A stretch of 64,000 nucleotides of DNA, from positions 1-64,000 of the forward strand of contig NZ_BSTN01000005.1 of assembly GCF_030269545.1 (NCBI RefSeq), given 5' to 3'. The position numbers and the translations under genes were made by a program. The stretch is from Actinomadura sp. NBRC 104425. Its GTDB lineage: Bacteria > Actinomycetota > Actinomycetes > Streptosporangiales > Streptosporangiaceae. The notes beneath the pieces were generated by a model. It did no database searches, was not told where the DNA came from, and was given only the letters and a program-made list of their open reading frames with translations. Shown one piece after another: positions 8,072 through 16,594 of this stretch. Every line of letters starts with the position of its first letter. The stretch's first letter is position 1.

Positions 8072-9172
8072 ATGACCAGATGGCGCCGTGTCGTCCTCGC
8101 AGCGACGCTGACGGGCGCGCTCGCGGTGACGGCGGCAGGGACCGCGCAGGCCGCCGCCGAGGCGGGGCCGAAGCAGCGGACATTCGATCTGCAGGCCCAC
8201 CGGGGCGGGCTGGGGCTGGTGGTGGAGAGCACGCTGCCCGCCTTCGCCAACGCCCTGCGGCTCGGGGTCAGCACGCTGGAACTCGACGTGCAGATCACCG
8301 AGGACGGGCAGGCCGTGGTGACCCACGACCGCCGGGTCGACGGGCGCAAGTGCCGGGACACGGGGCCGGCCGTACCGGGCGACCCGGAGTACCCCTACGT
8401 CGGCAAGTACGTCAACACGCTGACGCTCAAGCAGGTCCGCACCCTGGACTGCGGTTCGCAGACGCTGCCGGAGTTCCCGGGGCAGCGCGCCGAGCCCGGG
8501 GAGCGGATGCCGCTGCTGAGCGAGGTGTTCGGGCTCGTCCACCGGTACCGCGCATACGGCGTGAAGCTGAACGTGGAGACCAAGGTGGAGGCGGGGGCGC
8601 CCAGCGAGACGGCGCCGCGCGAGCAGTTCGTGCAGGTCACCGCGCGTGAGGTGCGGCGGGCGCGGATGGTGCGGCAGGTGACGATCCAGAGCTTCGACTG
8701 GGGCGCGCTGATGCGGATGCGCCAGGTGGAGCCCAGGCTGCCGCTGGTCGCGCTGACCAACTACGACTTCCTGCAGGTGGGGCAGCCCGGCAAGTCGCCG
8801 TGGCTGGGCGGCATCGACATCGACGACTTCGGCGGCGACCCGCTGCGGGCGGTGAAGTCGTTCGGCGCGTCGGCGTTCTCGCCCGTGCACGGCTTCCCGC
8901 AGAACGGCAAGGTCACCGACCCGGACTACCGGCCGTACGTCACCCGGACGATGGTGGACGAGGCGCACCGGCTGGGCCTGAAGGTGATCCCCTGGACCGT
9001 GGACGACCGGGCCACCATGAACAAGCTCATCGACGACGGCGTGGACGGCATCATCACCGACTACCCCGACCGGCTGCGCGCCGTCATGGCCGAGCGCGGC
9101 TTCAAGCTGCCGCGGGCGTACAAGGAGCACAAGAGCCGCGGCGAGCGCACGGAGCCGTCGCGAGTCTCGTAG
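8072..9172 (+). CDS. Secreted glycerophosphodiester phosphodiesterase
   Basis: 366 residues. An N-terminal Sec signal peptide (residues 1 to ~27, ending TAQAAAE) sends it outside. The GDPD TIM barrel is clear: HRG at 43-45, E70/D72 in ELDVQ, the catalytic H85 in VTHD, EFVQ, TIQSFDW and the C-terminal WTVDD ... DGIITDYPDRL. The enzyme cleaves glycerophosphodiesters to glycerol-3-phosphate and an alcohol, usually Ca2+-dependent, so it may scavenge phosphate or turn over teichoic-acid-like polymers. The gene has its own long upstream region and a strong convergent hairpin after it. The basic tail KEHKSRGERTEP is unremarkable. Confidence 0.92.
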   Translation: MTRWRRVVLAATLTGALAVTAAGTAQAAAEAGPKQRTFDLQAHRGGLGLVVESTLPAFANALRLGVSTLELDVQITEDGQAVVTHDRRVDGRKCRDTGPAVPGDPEYPYVGKYVNTLTLKQVRTLDCGSQTLPEFPGQRAEPGERMPLLSEVFGLVHRYRAYGVKLNVETKVEAGAPSETAPREQFVQVTAREVRRARMVRQVTIQSFDWGALMRMRQVEPRLPLVALTNYDFLQVGQPGKSPWLGGIDIDDFGGDPLRAVKSFGASAFSPVHGFPQNGKVTDPDYRPYVTRTMVDEAHRLGLKVIPWTVDDRATMNKLIDDGVDGIITDYPDRLRAVMAERGFKLPRAYKEHKSRGERTEPSRVS

Positions 9173-9192
9173 GGGTGCCGTAAGCCCCCCGG

Positions 9193-9219
9193 GGCCCCGC
9201 CGCGCCCGGCGGCGGGGCC
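9193..9219. terminator. Bidirectional terminator hairpin
   Basis: A perfect 10-bp stem, GGCCCCGCCG (9193-9202) with CGGCGGGGCC (9210-9219) and a 7-base loop, sits between the convergent phosphodiesterase and SCP2 genes, directly abutting the stop codon of the latter. Confidence 0.75.
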
Positions 9220-9561
9220 TCACAGCAGTTTGCGCAGGCGCAGCAGGTCGAGCAGGCTCGCCTCCACCTTCAGCCGCCCGCTGGTGAACGCGCGGGCGGG
9301 GTGCAGTTCGTCGTTGGCGAGCGCCACGAGGTCGTCGCTGCGCACCGTGATCCGCACCTGGGCGGCCTTGGGGTCGTCGGTGGGCTCGAACGGATCCAGG
9401 CCGCCGGCGTGGATCCGGGAGCGGTAGGCGAGCCTCAGGTCGGGAATGCGGCAGCTGATCGTGCGTTCGACGACGTGCTCGGCGAGCCGCTCCTCGTCCA
9501 CCTCGGCCAGCCGCTCGGTGATCCGCCCCAGGGCCGCGCGGCAGTCCTCCTCGTTCGCCAT
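9220..9561 (-). CDS. SCP2 sterol-binding-domain protein
   Basis: 113 residues, essentially one SCP2 domain. It contains the typical RTISCRIPDLRLAYRSRIHAGGLDPF strands, VRITVRSDDLVALANDELHPARAFTSGRLKVEASLLDLLRLRKLL with the DELHPARAF...G.LKV...LDLLRLRKLL ending. SCP2 domains bind lipids or acyl-CoA in a hydrophobic tunnel; the bacterial role is unknown. The gene is divergent from the tlyA operon (116 bp between) and is a regular neighbour of it in actinobacteria. No signal peptide or membrane segment is seen. Confidence 0.85.
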   Translation of the reverse strand: MANEEDCRAALGRITERLAEVDEERLAEHVVERTISCRIPDLRLAYRSRIHAGGLDPFEPTDDPKAAQVRITVRSDDLVALANDELHPARAFTSGRLKVEASLLDLLRLRKLL

Positions 9562-9676
9562 GGTCAGGCCGTTCCCCGTTCGGTCGACAACGATGTCGTG
9601 AAGGGACGGTAGCGTTCTGACGGAGCCGGAGGCGACCCGCGGTGCGCGGTCGGGGTCTTCTTGGAGGTTGCAGGTG

Positions 9677-10099
9677 ATGTCTGGCGAGGCCGTGGAGGAG
9701 CCCGTGGAGCCGTCGGAGCGGGCCGTTCATGCCGCGCCGGAGCACGCGCCCGCCCCGCCCGGCGCGCCGCCCCAGGGCGGGGAGGCCGAGGCGCGCACGG
9801 GCGTGGCCGAGGCGGTCGTGCCCGCCGGGCCGCCGCCGGAGCCGACCGGCGATCCGCGCGTCGACCTGGTGCTGCAGCGCCTGACGGAGCTGGGCGGCGC
9901 GCCGGTGTCGCGGCATGTGGCGGTGTTCGAGGACGTCCACCAGCGGCTGCAGGACCTGCTCGCGTCGGCCGACGAGCCGGAGGACGCCGGGCCGCCGGTG
10001 CCGCGCCCCCCGGGGCCGCGTCCGCCGATGCCCCGGCCGCCGGGGGCGGGGGCCGTCCCGCCGCGCGGGGGTGCGCCGGCTCGGGGCGGGCGGCCGTGA
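9677..10099 (+). CDS. Small Pro/Ala-rich protein upstream of tlyA
   Basis: 140 residues. An acidic Ala/Pro/Glu-rich head is followed by one conserved-looking helical stretch (DPRVDLVLQRLTELGGAPVSRHVAVFEDVHQRLQDLLAS, residues ~60-98) and a proline/arginine-rich tail. The ATG at 9677 has GGAGG 9 bases upstream; the TTG at 9668 would sit on that site. Its stop overlaps the GTG of tlyA as GTGA, so the two are translationally coupled. No known domain is recognised; the helical core resembles small proteins found at this position in other actinobacteria. Confidence 0.75.
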   Translation: MSGEAVEEPVEPSERAVHAAPEHAPAPPGAPPQGGEAEARTGVAEAVVPAGPPPEPTGDPRVDLVLQRLTELGGAPVSRHVAVFEDVHQRLQDLLASADEPEDAGPPVPRPPGPRPPMPRPPGAGAVPPRGGAPARGGRP

Positions 10100-10905
10100 A
10101 GCGGCGCAGGCTGGACGCCGAGCTGGTGCGCCGGGGCCTGGCGCGGTCGCGCGAGCACGCCGGCCGGCTCATCGCCGAGGGGCGGGTGCGGGTCGGCGGG
10201 CAGGTCGCCGGGAAGGCGGCCACGCAGGTCGATCCCGCCGCCGCCGTGGTGGTGGACACCGCCGACGGCGGCCCCGAGTACGTCTCGCGCGGCGGGCACA
10301 AGCTGGCGGGGGCGCTGGCGGCGTTCACCGGGCTGAAGGTGGAGGGGCGCCGCTGCCTGGACGCGGGCGCGTCCACGGGCGGGTTCACCGACGTGCTGCT
10401 GCGGGCGGGCGCGGCGCACGTGCACGCGGTGGACGTCGGGTACGGGCAGCTGGCGTGGTCCCTGCGCACCGACGACCGCGTCACCGTCCTGGAGCAGGTG
10501 AACATCCGCAACCTGACGCCCGAGATGCTGGGCGCGCCGGACGTTCCGCCGCCCGACCTGGTGGTGGCCGACCTGTCGTTCATCTCGCTGCGGCTGGTGC
10601 TGGAGCCGATCAAGCGGTGCGTGGCGCCCGGCGCCGACTACGCGCTGATGGTCAAGCCGCAGTTCGAGGTGGGCAGGGAGCGCGTGGGCGCGGGCGGTGT
10701 GGTGCGCGACCCGGCGCTGCGCGCCGAGGCGGTGCGGGGCGTCGCCGGGCACGCCGCCGAGCTGGGGCTGGGCGCGGCGGGCGTCGTCGCCAGCCCGCTG
10801 CCGGGTCCGTCGGGCAACGTGGAGTACTTCCTGTGGCTGCGCGCCGGGGAGCCCCCGCTGGACGAGGCCGCCCTGGAGAAGGCGATCGCGGAGGGGCCGC
10901 AGTGA
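10096..10905 (+). CDS. tlyA: TlyA family 2'-O-methyltransferase / haemolysin
   Basis: 269 residues, matching the usual ~270. The N-terminal S4 RNA-binding domain (residues 1-60, RRRLDAELVRRGLARSREHAGRLI) precedes an FtsJ-type SAM methyltransferase with LDAGASTGGFTDVLL (88-102) and a K-D-K-E-type set: K69 in RGGHKL, D in VVADLSFISL, K in LMVKPQFE and E in GNVEYF. TlyA of mycobacteria methylates 16S and 23S rRNA at cytidine 2'-OH and its loss gives capreomycin resistance. The GTG start at 10096 overlaps the preceding stop. It is followed after 204 bp by nadK in the conserved order. Confidence 0.93.
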   Translation: MKRRRLDAELVRRGLARSREHAGRLIAEGRVRVGGQVAGKAATQVDPAAAVVVDTADGGPEYVSRGGHKLAGALAAFTGLKVEGRRCLDAGASTGGFTDVLLRAGAAHVHAVDVGYGQLAWSLRTDDRVTVLEQVNIRNLTPEMLGAPDVPPPDLVVADLSFISLRLVLEPIKRCVAPGADYALMVKPQFEVGRERVGAGGVVRDPALRAEAVRGVAGHAAELGLGAAGVVASPLPGPSGNVEYFLWLRAGEPPLDEAALEKAIAEGPQ

Positions 10906-11109
10906 CCGCGCCCGCCGCCCAGGCGAAGCCGCGCCGCGGCGTGTTCGAGCGCGCCCGGCCGGCGTTCCGTACTACCGGGCGTGGAACCGGAGGAACACGG
11001 GAAGGGCCGCGAGGAGGGGCGAAATACCGGCAAACTGGGGCGACGCGGGCAAGGCAGGTGGCGCGGGCGACGACGGCCGCGGTGCGGTGACGCGACCCGG
11101 GGAGGGCGT

Positions 11110-12168
11110 TTGAGCAAGAGATCGGTGCTGGTGGTGGCGCACACCGGGCGGCCGGAGGCGGTCCGCAGCGCCCAGCTGGTCATCACCCGACTCAGCGAGG
11201 CCGGGATCGCGGTGCGGGTGCTGGACGGCGAGGCCGAGGACATCGGCTGCGTCGGCGTGCAGGTCATGCCGCGCGCCGCCGCGGCGGCCGAGGACGCCGA
11301 GGTGGTGATCGTGCTCGGCGGCGACGGGACGCTGCTGCGCGCCGCCGACCTGGCCCGCGAGGCCGGGACGCCGCTGCTCGGCGTCAACCTCGGCCACGTG
11401 GGCTTTCTGGCCGAGGCCGAACGCGAGGACCTCACCAACACCGTCGACCGGGTCGTCGCCCGCCGCTACGACGTCGAGGAGCGCATGACCATCGACGTGG
11501 TCGTGCGCCGCAACGGCACGGTGACCGACACCACCTGGGCGCTCAACGAGGCCACCGTCGAGAAGGCCGAGCGGGAGCGGATGCTGGAGGTGGTCACCGA
11601 GATCGACGGGCGGCCGCTGTCGCACTGGGGCTGCGACGGCGTGGTGTGCGCCACGCCCACCGGGTCCACCGCCTACGCCTTCTCCGCGGGCGGCCCGGTG
11701 GTGTGGCCGGAGGTCGAGGCGATGCTGGTCGTCCCGATCAGCGCGCACGCCCTGTTCGCCCGGCCGCTGGTCGTCTCGCCCCGCTCGGTGGTGGCGGTGG
11801 AGGTGCTGCCGGACACGCCGCGGGCGGTGCTGTGGTGCGACGGGCGCCGCACGGTGGGGCTGCCGCCGGGCGCCCGCGTGGAGGTCCGCCGGGGCGCGGC
11901 GCCGGTCCGGCTGGCGCGCCTGCACCGGACGCCGTTCACCAACCGGCTGGTCACCAAGTTCGGGCTGCCGGTCACCGGCTGGCGCGGACGCCCCCACCAG
12001 CCCCCGGCCCCCTCCGAAGCCGACACCGGTACGGGCGCCGGCATGGGCACCGAGCTGACCCGCATGCGCGCCCCCGCGCCCGCGCCGGACGCGCGCGGCC
12101 GGACCGCGCCACCCGCCTCCGATACCGGACGGACGACCCACGACACGGACGAAGGGGCGGAAAAGTAG
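11110..12168 (+). CDS. nadK: NAD kinase
   Basis: 352 residues. It phosphorylates NAD+ to NADP+. The diphosphate-binding GGDGT (70-74), GVNLGHVGFLAE (~95), the NE motif in WALNEATVEK, and GDGVVCATPTGSTAYAFSAGGPVVWPEV are all present. The start is TTG at 11110, with GGGGAGGG upstream; a more upstream ATG at 10981 would add 43 Arg/Gly-rich residues unlike NadK. The C-terminus is extended by ~70 Pro/Ala/Thr-rich residues after VTKFGLPVTGWRGR, so it is longer than the ~300 usual in the family. It precedes recN in the conserved actinobacterial order. Confidence 0.93.
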   Translation: MSKRSVLVVAHTGRPEAVRSAQLVITRLSEAGIAVRVLDGEAEDIGCVGVQVMPRAAAAAEDAEVVIVLGGDGTLLRAADLAREAGTPLLGVNLGHVGFLAEAEREDLTNTVDRVVARRYDVEERMTIDVVVRRNGTVTDTTWALNEATVEKAERERMLEVVTEIDGRPLSHWGCDGVVCATPTGSTAYAFSAGGPVVWPEVEAMLVVPISAHALFARPLVVSPRSVVAVEVLPDTPRAVLWCDGRRTVGLPPGARVEVRRGAAPVRLARLHRTPFTNRLVTKFGLPVTGWRGRPHQPPAPSEADTGTGAGMGTELTRMRAPAPAPDARGRTAPPASDTGRTTHDTDEGAEK

Positions 12169-12178
12169 TGTGAGAGAA

Positions 12179-12196
12179 CTCCGCGTGCTCGCGGAG
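12179..12196 (+). terminator. Hairpin between nadK and recN
   Basis: CTCCGCG-TGCT-CGCGGAG is a perfect 7-bp stem 10 bases after the nadK stop. It may terminate nadK transcripts or attenuate read-through into recN. No U-tract follows. Confidence 0.4.
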
Positions 12197-12255
12197 CGTG
12201 CGGTTCGCGGCGCCCGCTACTCTCACCGGCGAGGCTCCGAAACCGGGATCTGTGG

Positions 12256-13995
12256 ATGCGAGGGGTTGTGACGCTGGTGCGTCCGATGGTCGATGAGGTG
12301 CGGATCCAGGGCCTCGGCGTGATCGACGACGCCGTGCTCGATCTGTCCCCGGGGTTCAACGTCGTCACCGGAGAGACCGGGGCGGGCAAGACCATGGTGG
12401 TCACCAGCCTGGGCCTGCTGTTCGGCGGACGGGCCGACCCGCAGCGGGTGCGGCCCGGCGCGGGCCGCGCCGCCATCGAGGGCCGGATCGTGGTCGACCC
12501 CGCCGGCCGGGTGGCCGACCGGGTGGCCGAGGCCGGCGGCGAGCTCGACGACGGCGTGCTGATCATCAGCCGCTCGGTGTCCGCCGAGGGCCGCTCCCGG
12601 GCGCATCTGGGCGGCCGGTCCGTGCCGGTCAGCACGCTGATCACCATGGCCGACGACCTGGTGGCCGTGCACGGCCAGTCCGACCAGCAGCGGCTGCTGC
12701 AGGCCGGGCGGCAGCGCGCCGCGCTCGACCGCTACGCGGGCGCGGAGCTGACCGGGCCGCTGCGCGCCTACACCGCCGCCTACCAGCGGCACCGCAAGGT
12801 CGGCGCGCTGCTGGAGGAGCTGACCACCCGGGCGCGCGAGCGCGCCAACGAGGCCGAGGTGCTGCGATTCGGCCTGGAGGAGATCGAGAAGGTCGATCCC
12901 AAGCCGGGCGAGGACGCCGAGCTGGCCGCCGAGGAGGAGCGGCTGGCGCACGCCGACGCGCTGCGCGGCGCCGCCACCGCCGCGCACGAGGCGCTGCTCG
13001 GCGACCCGGACGCGGTGATCGAGGCGGCCAACGTGGTCGGCCTGCTCGGGCAGGCGCGGCACGCCCTGGAGGCGGTGCGCGACCACGACCCGGCGCTGGC
13101 CGGGCTGGCCGACCGGCTGGCCGAGGCCGGCTACCTGGTGGCGGACGTCGGCACCGAACTGGCCGCCTACGGCGAATCGGTGGACGCCGACCCGGCCCGG
13201 CTGGCCGCCGTGCAGGAGCGGCGCGCCGAGCTGACCGCGCTGACCCGCAAGTACGGCCAGAACCTGGACGAGGTGCTGGAGTGGGCGCGGCGGTCGGCGG
13301 CGCGGCTGGCCGAGCTGGAGGGCGACGACCAGCGCATCGAGGAGCTGCGCGCCGAGCACGCCGAGCTGTCGGAGCGGCTGGCCGCCGCGGCGGCCGAGCT
13401 GACCGCGGTGCGCACGCGCGCCGCCGAGCGGTTCTCCCGGGCGGTCACCGAGGAGCTGGCCGCCCTGGCCATGCCGCACGCCCGCGTCGAGGTCGCCGTC
13501 AGCCCGGCCGGCGAGTACGGGCCGTACGGGGCCGACGAGGTGGAGGTGCGGCTGGCCCCGCATCCCGGCGCCCCGGCGCTGCCGCTGCACAAGGGCGCCT
13601 CCGGCGGCGAGCTGTCGCGGGTGATGCTGGCGATCGAAGTGGTGTTCGCCGGCGCCGACCCGGTGCCGACCTTCGTGTTCGACGAGGTGGACGCGGGCGT
13701 GGGCGGCAAGGCCGCGGTGGAGATCGGGCGGCGGCTGGCGCGGCTGGCCCGCAGCGCCCAGGTGATCGTGGTGACGCACCTGCCGCAGGTCGCCGCGTTC
13801 GCCGACCAGCACCTGCTGGTGGAGAAGGCCGACGACGGGTCGGTCACCCGCAGCGGCGTCACCGTCCTGGACCGCGAGGGCCGGGTGCGGGAGCTGTCGC
13901 GCATGCTGGCCGGGCTGGAGGACTCCGAGCTGGGCCGGGCGCACGCCGAGGAGCTGCTGCAGATGGCCGCCCGGGAACGCGGCATTGCGTCCTGA
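12256..13995 (+). CDS. recN: DNA repair protein RecN
   Basis: 579 residues. An SMC-like ATPase acting in double-strand break repair. Walker A is GETGAGKT (39-46); coiled coils occupy ~160-400; the signature GASGGELSRVMLAIEVVF (~447-463), Walker B PTFVFDEVDAGVGGKAA (~472) and the H-loop VTHLPQVAAFADQHL follow. Starts at ATG 12256, GTG 12268 or ATG 12286 (MVDEVRIQGLGVI) are all possible. The last aligns best with the core, but none has a well spaced ribosome site. I do not see a CGAAC-N4-GTTCG LexA box upstream. The stop codon lies inside a triple 15-bp tandem repeat. Confidence 0.93.
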   Translation: MRGVVTLVRPMVDEVRIQGLGVIDDAVLDLSPGFNVVTGETGAGKTMVVTSLGLLFGGRADPQRVRPGAGRAAIEGRIVVDPAGRVADRVAEAGGELDDGVLIISRSVSAEGRSRAHLGGRSVPVSTLITMADDLVAVHGQSDQQRLLQAGRQRAALDRYAGAELTGPLRAYTAAYQRHRKVGALLEELTTRARERANEAEVLRFGLEEIEKVDPKPGEDAELAAEEERLAHADALRGAATAAHEALLGDPDAVIEAANVVGLLGQARHALEAVRDHDPALAGLADRLAEAGYLVADVGTELAAYGESVDADPARLAAVQERRAELTALTRKYGQNLDEVLEWARRSAARLAELEGDDQRIEELRAEHAELSERLAAAAAELTAVRTRAAERFSRAVTEELAALAMPHARVEVAVSPAGEYGPYGADEVEVRLAPHPGAPALPLHKGASGGELSRVMLAIEVVFAGADPVPTFVFDEVDAGVGGKAAVEIGRRLARLARSAQVIVVTHLPQVAAFADQHLLVEKADDGSVTRSGVTVLDREGRVRELSRMLAGLEDSELGRAHAEELLQMAARERGIAS

Positions 13996-14036
13996 CGCAC
14001 CGCGCCCTGACGCACCGCGCCCTGACGCACCGTGCG
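13992..14036 (+). repeat. 15-bp tandem repeat x3 spanning the recN stop
   Basis: The unit CTGACGCACCGCGCC occurs at 13992-14006, 14007-14021 and (two changes) 14022-14036. The recN stop TGA (13993-13995) is in copy 1. Because the unit is a multiple of three, copies 2 and 3 supply two more in-frame TGA codons. Confidence 0.95.
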
Positions 14037-14388
14037 TTGTGGTCCGTCCGGGACACGCGCGGACGGCACCGTTCCGGGCGCGAATGCAGCGTTCCACGCG
14101 TGCCGTCCGGTGAATCCCGGGTCGTCCGCAGGTGATCCGCGCGGACCCGCCGCGTTGATCGAGTAGTCTGCGCAGAGGACACGGGCATGCCGTCCACGTG
14201 CCGCAGCGCCTTGCCGTACGGCGCGTCGCGTGTGCGGCCCGCACACGGGCAGGCCCGCGGGACGCCCCGGCGGACGTCGGCGGTGCGGCGCGCGACGCGC
14301 CGGTGAACGCGGACGGTGAACGAACCGACACGGCCGGGCGCTTGTCGTTACAGGTGTCGGTTCACGTGCTCTGGCAGGATGTCATGCG
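13996..14388. other. Intergenic region, 393 bp, between recN and steA
   Basis: No supported gene. It holds the triple repeat after recN, a GTGTGCG-GCC-CGCACAC hairpin (14230-14246) and, close to steA, AT-richer sequence (TTGTCGTTACAG, 14342-14353) that probably belongs to its promoter. The steA ribosome site is weak (CAGGA, ~13 bases upstream). Confidence 0.5.
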
Positions 14389-15624
14389 ATGAACGACTCT
14401 CCGACCACCGAGCGTCGCGTCCGGCTGTCCCAGCGGCTGCCGCGGCGCGTGCTCGCCCTGGGCCGCGGCCGCGAGGACGGCCTGCCCGGGGTCGGCGGCG
14501 TCGCCCGGCTCGACCGCCGCACCAAGAACCTGACCAAGCGGCTGCAGGCCGGCGAGATCGCCGTCATCGACCACGTCGACCTCGACCGGGTCAGCGCCGA
14601 GGCGCTGGTGTCGTGCGGGGTGGCCGCGGTCGTCAACGTGGCGCCCAGCATCTCCGGCCGCTACCCCAACATGGGGCCGCAGATCCTGCTGGAGGCCGGG
14701 ATCCCGCTGGTCGACGACGTCGGCCCGGAGATCTTCACCCGGCTGCGCGAGGGCGACCGGGTGCGGGTGGACGGCGCGCAGGTGTACCGGGGCGCCGAGG
14801 TGGTCGCCAAGGGCACCGAGCAGACCGCTCAGACCGTCGAGGCGGCGCTGGCCGAGGCCAAGACGGGTCTGGCGCACCAGCTGGAGGCGTTCGCCGCCAA
14901 CACCATGGAGTACATGCGGCGCGAACGCGACCTGCTCATCGACGGGGTCGGCGTGCCCGACGTCAAGACCCCGATCGAGGGCCGGCACGCGCTGGTCGTG
15001 GTGCGCGGCTACCACTACCGCGAGGACATCGCCACGCTGCGCCCCTACATCCGCGAGTACCGCCCGGTGCTGATCGGGGTGGACGGCGGCGCCGACGCGC
15101 TGATCGAGGCCGGCTACCGGCCCGACATGATCGTCGGGGACATGGACTCGGTGTCCGACGAGGCGCTGACCTGCGGCGCCGAGATCGTCGTGCACGCCTA
15201 CCGGGACGGCCGGGCGCCCGGCCTCAAGCGGGTCAACGAGCTCGGCCGCGACGCGGTCGTGTTCCCCGCCACCGCCACCAGCGAGGACATCGCCATGCTG
15301 CTGGCCGACGAGAAGGGCGCCTCGCTGATCGTGGCGGTCGGCACGCACGCCAACATGGTGGAGTTCCTCGACAAGGGCCGCGCCGGGATGGCCAGCACGT
15401 TTTTGACCCGGCTGCGGCTGGGCAGCAAGCTGGTGGACGCCAAGGGCGTCAGCCGCCTGTACCGCAGCCGCATCTCCACCTCCTCGCTGCTGTTCCTGGT
15501 GCTCGGCGCGTTCATCGCCATGACCACCGCCGTGATCATGTCGCCGGCCGGGGAGATCATCCTTCCCCTGCTGGCCGACCGCTGGCACGCGTTCCTCTTC
15601 TGGCTGACCGGACTGTTCACGTGA
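14389..15624 (+). CDS. steA: SteA-like cytokinetic ring protein
   Basis: 411 residues. It matches the actinobacterial SteA family (Rv1697 type, thiamine-pyrophosphokinase-like fold): NVAPSISGRYPNMGPQILLEAGIPLVDDVG, the long central VLIGVDGGADALIEAGYRPDMIVGDMDSVSD block (~residues 225-262), and a C-terminal pair of hydrophobic segments (LLFLVLGAFIAMTTAVIMS and the last 20 residues) that anchor it in the membrane. In corynebacteria SteA acts with SteB at the division septum. The stop overlaps the next gene's GTG (GTGA), so it is coupled to the SteB/MctB partner. Confidence 0.88.
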   Translation: MNDSPTTERRVRLSQRLPRRVLALGRGREDGLPGVGGVARLDRRTKNLTKRLQAGEIAVIDHVDLDRVSAEALVSCGVAAVVNVAPSISGRYPNMGPQILLEAGIPLVDDVGPEIFTRLREGDRVRVDGAQVYRGAEVVAKGTEQTAQTVEAALAEAKTGLAHQLEAFAANTMEYMRRERDLLIDGVGVPDVKTPIEGRHALVVVRGYHYREDIATLRPYIREYRPVLIGVDGGADALIEAGYRPDMIVGDMDSVSDEALTCGAEIVVHAYRDGRAPGLKRVNELGRDAVVFPATATSEDIAMLLADEKGASLIVAVGTHANMVEFLDKGRAGMASTFLTRLRLGSKLVDAKGVSRLYRSRISTSSLLFLVLGAFIAMTTAVIMSPAGEIILPLLADRWHAFLFWLTGLFT

Positions 15625-16577
15625 TCGATTTCCGCTACCACCTCGTGTCCATCGTCGCCGTGTTCCTGGCGCTGGCGCTCGGCATCATCCTGGGCTCGAC
15701 CACGCTGTCGCAGTCGGTGACCGCCGAGCTGAAGAAGCAGGCGAGCGACGCGGCCCGCAACAGCCAGCAGCTGCGCCAGGAGCAGCGCCGGCTGGAGGCC
15801 CAGCGCGACGGCGAGGAGCAGTTCGCCAAGACGCTCGGCGCCGACCTGGTCGCCGGCCGGCTCAAGGGCCAGTCGGTGGTGTTCGTGGAGACGCCCGGCG
15901 CCAGCAACGACAGCATCGAGCAGCTCAGCGAGCTGGCCAAGACGGCGGGCGCCACGGTCACCGGCCGGGTCACCATCCAGAAGAAGTTCCTGGACGACGA
16001 CCAGGTCGGCACCGTCGACGAGCTGGCGGGCCAGCTGCGGCCCGAGGACGTGACCCTGCCCGAGGGCGGCGGCCCCTACGACCGCGCGGGCGCCGTGCTG
16101 GCCGGCGCGCTGGTCACCCGGGACACCGCGCGCAGCGGCCGCGAGGACGCCGGGGGCGGCGCCGTGCTCAACGGGTTCCGGCAGGCGGGGTACCTGACCA
16201 CCACCGGCCGGCCCGGCCAGCACGCCACCCTCGCCGTCATGATCGCGCCGTCCACCCCGTACCAGTACGAGGGCGGCGAGATCGACAACCGGGCGCTGCT
16301 GTCGCTGGCGGCGGCGCTGGACGGCGCGGGCCGCGGCGTCGTGGTCGGCGGGCCGTCCACCTCCGCCCAGGAGGGCGGGCTGATCGCCGCGCTGCGCGAC
16401 TCCGACGTCCGCAAGCAGGTGTCGGCCACCGACATGGTCGACACCTCCTCCGGCCGGGTGGTGGCGGTGCTGGCGCTGCAGAACGAGATCGCCGGCAAGT
16501 CCGGCCAGTACGGCACCGGGTCGGGCGTGAACGGCTACCTGCCCTCCCCGGTGCCCACCGCGAGCAAGAGCGGGTGA
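15621..16577 (+). CDS. MctB/SteB family membrane-anchored protein
   Basis: 318 residues, close to mycobacterial MctB (Rv1698). It starts MIDFRYHLVSIVAVFLALALGI (GTG start), giving one N-terminal membrane anchor, then a coiled coil (residues ~30-70, ELKKQASDAARNSQQLRQEQRRLEAQR) and an exported alpha/beta domain. The family has been described both as a copper-export outer-membrane protein in mycobacteria and as the division partner SteB in corynebacteria. In a bacterium without a mycolate outer membrane the SteB-like role is more plausible. It is translationally coupled to steA. Confidence 0.85.
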   Translation: MIDFRYHLVSIVAVFLALALGIILGSTTLSQSVTAELKKQASDAARNSQQLRQEQRRLEAQRDGEEQFAKTLGADLVAGRLKGQSVVFVETPGASNDSIEQLSELAKTAGATVTGRVTIQKKFLDDDQVGTVDELAGQLRPEDVTLPEGGGPYDRAGAVLAGALVTRDTARSGREDAGGGAVLNGFRQAGYLTTTGRPGQHATLAVMIAPSTPYQYEGGEIDNRALLSLAAALDGAGRGVVVGGPSTSAQEGGLIAALRDSDVRKQVSATDMVDTSSGRVVAVLALQNEIAGKSGQYGTGSGVNGYLPSPVPTASKSG

Positions 16578-16594
16578 GGAACGGGTGAGCCCCT

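Noticed and set aside
10902..11090. Small frame with GTGA overlap after tlyA (about 62 residues)
   Set aside because: Arg/Gly/Thr-rich with no recognisable domain and no ribosome site; the overlap could be chance. A weak candidate only.
12169..12255. LexA/SOS box before recN
   Set aside because: No CGAAC-N4-GTTCG palindrome is present; only a GC-rich hairpin is seen.
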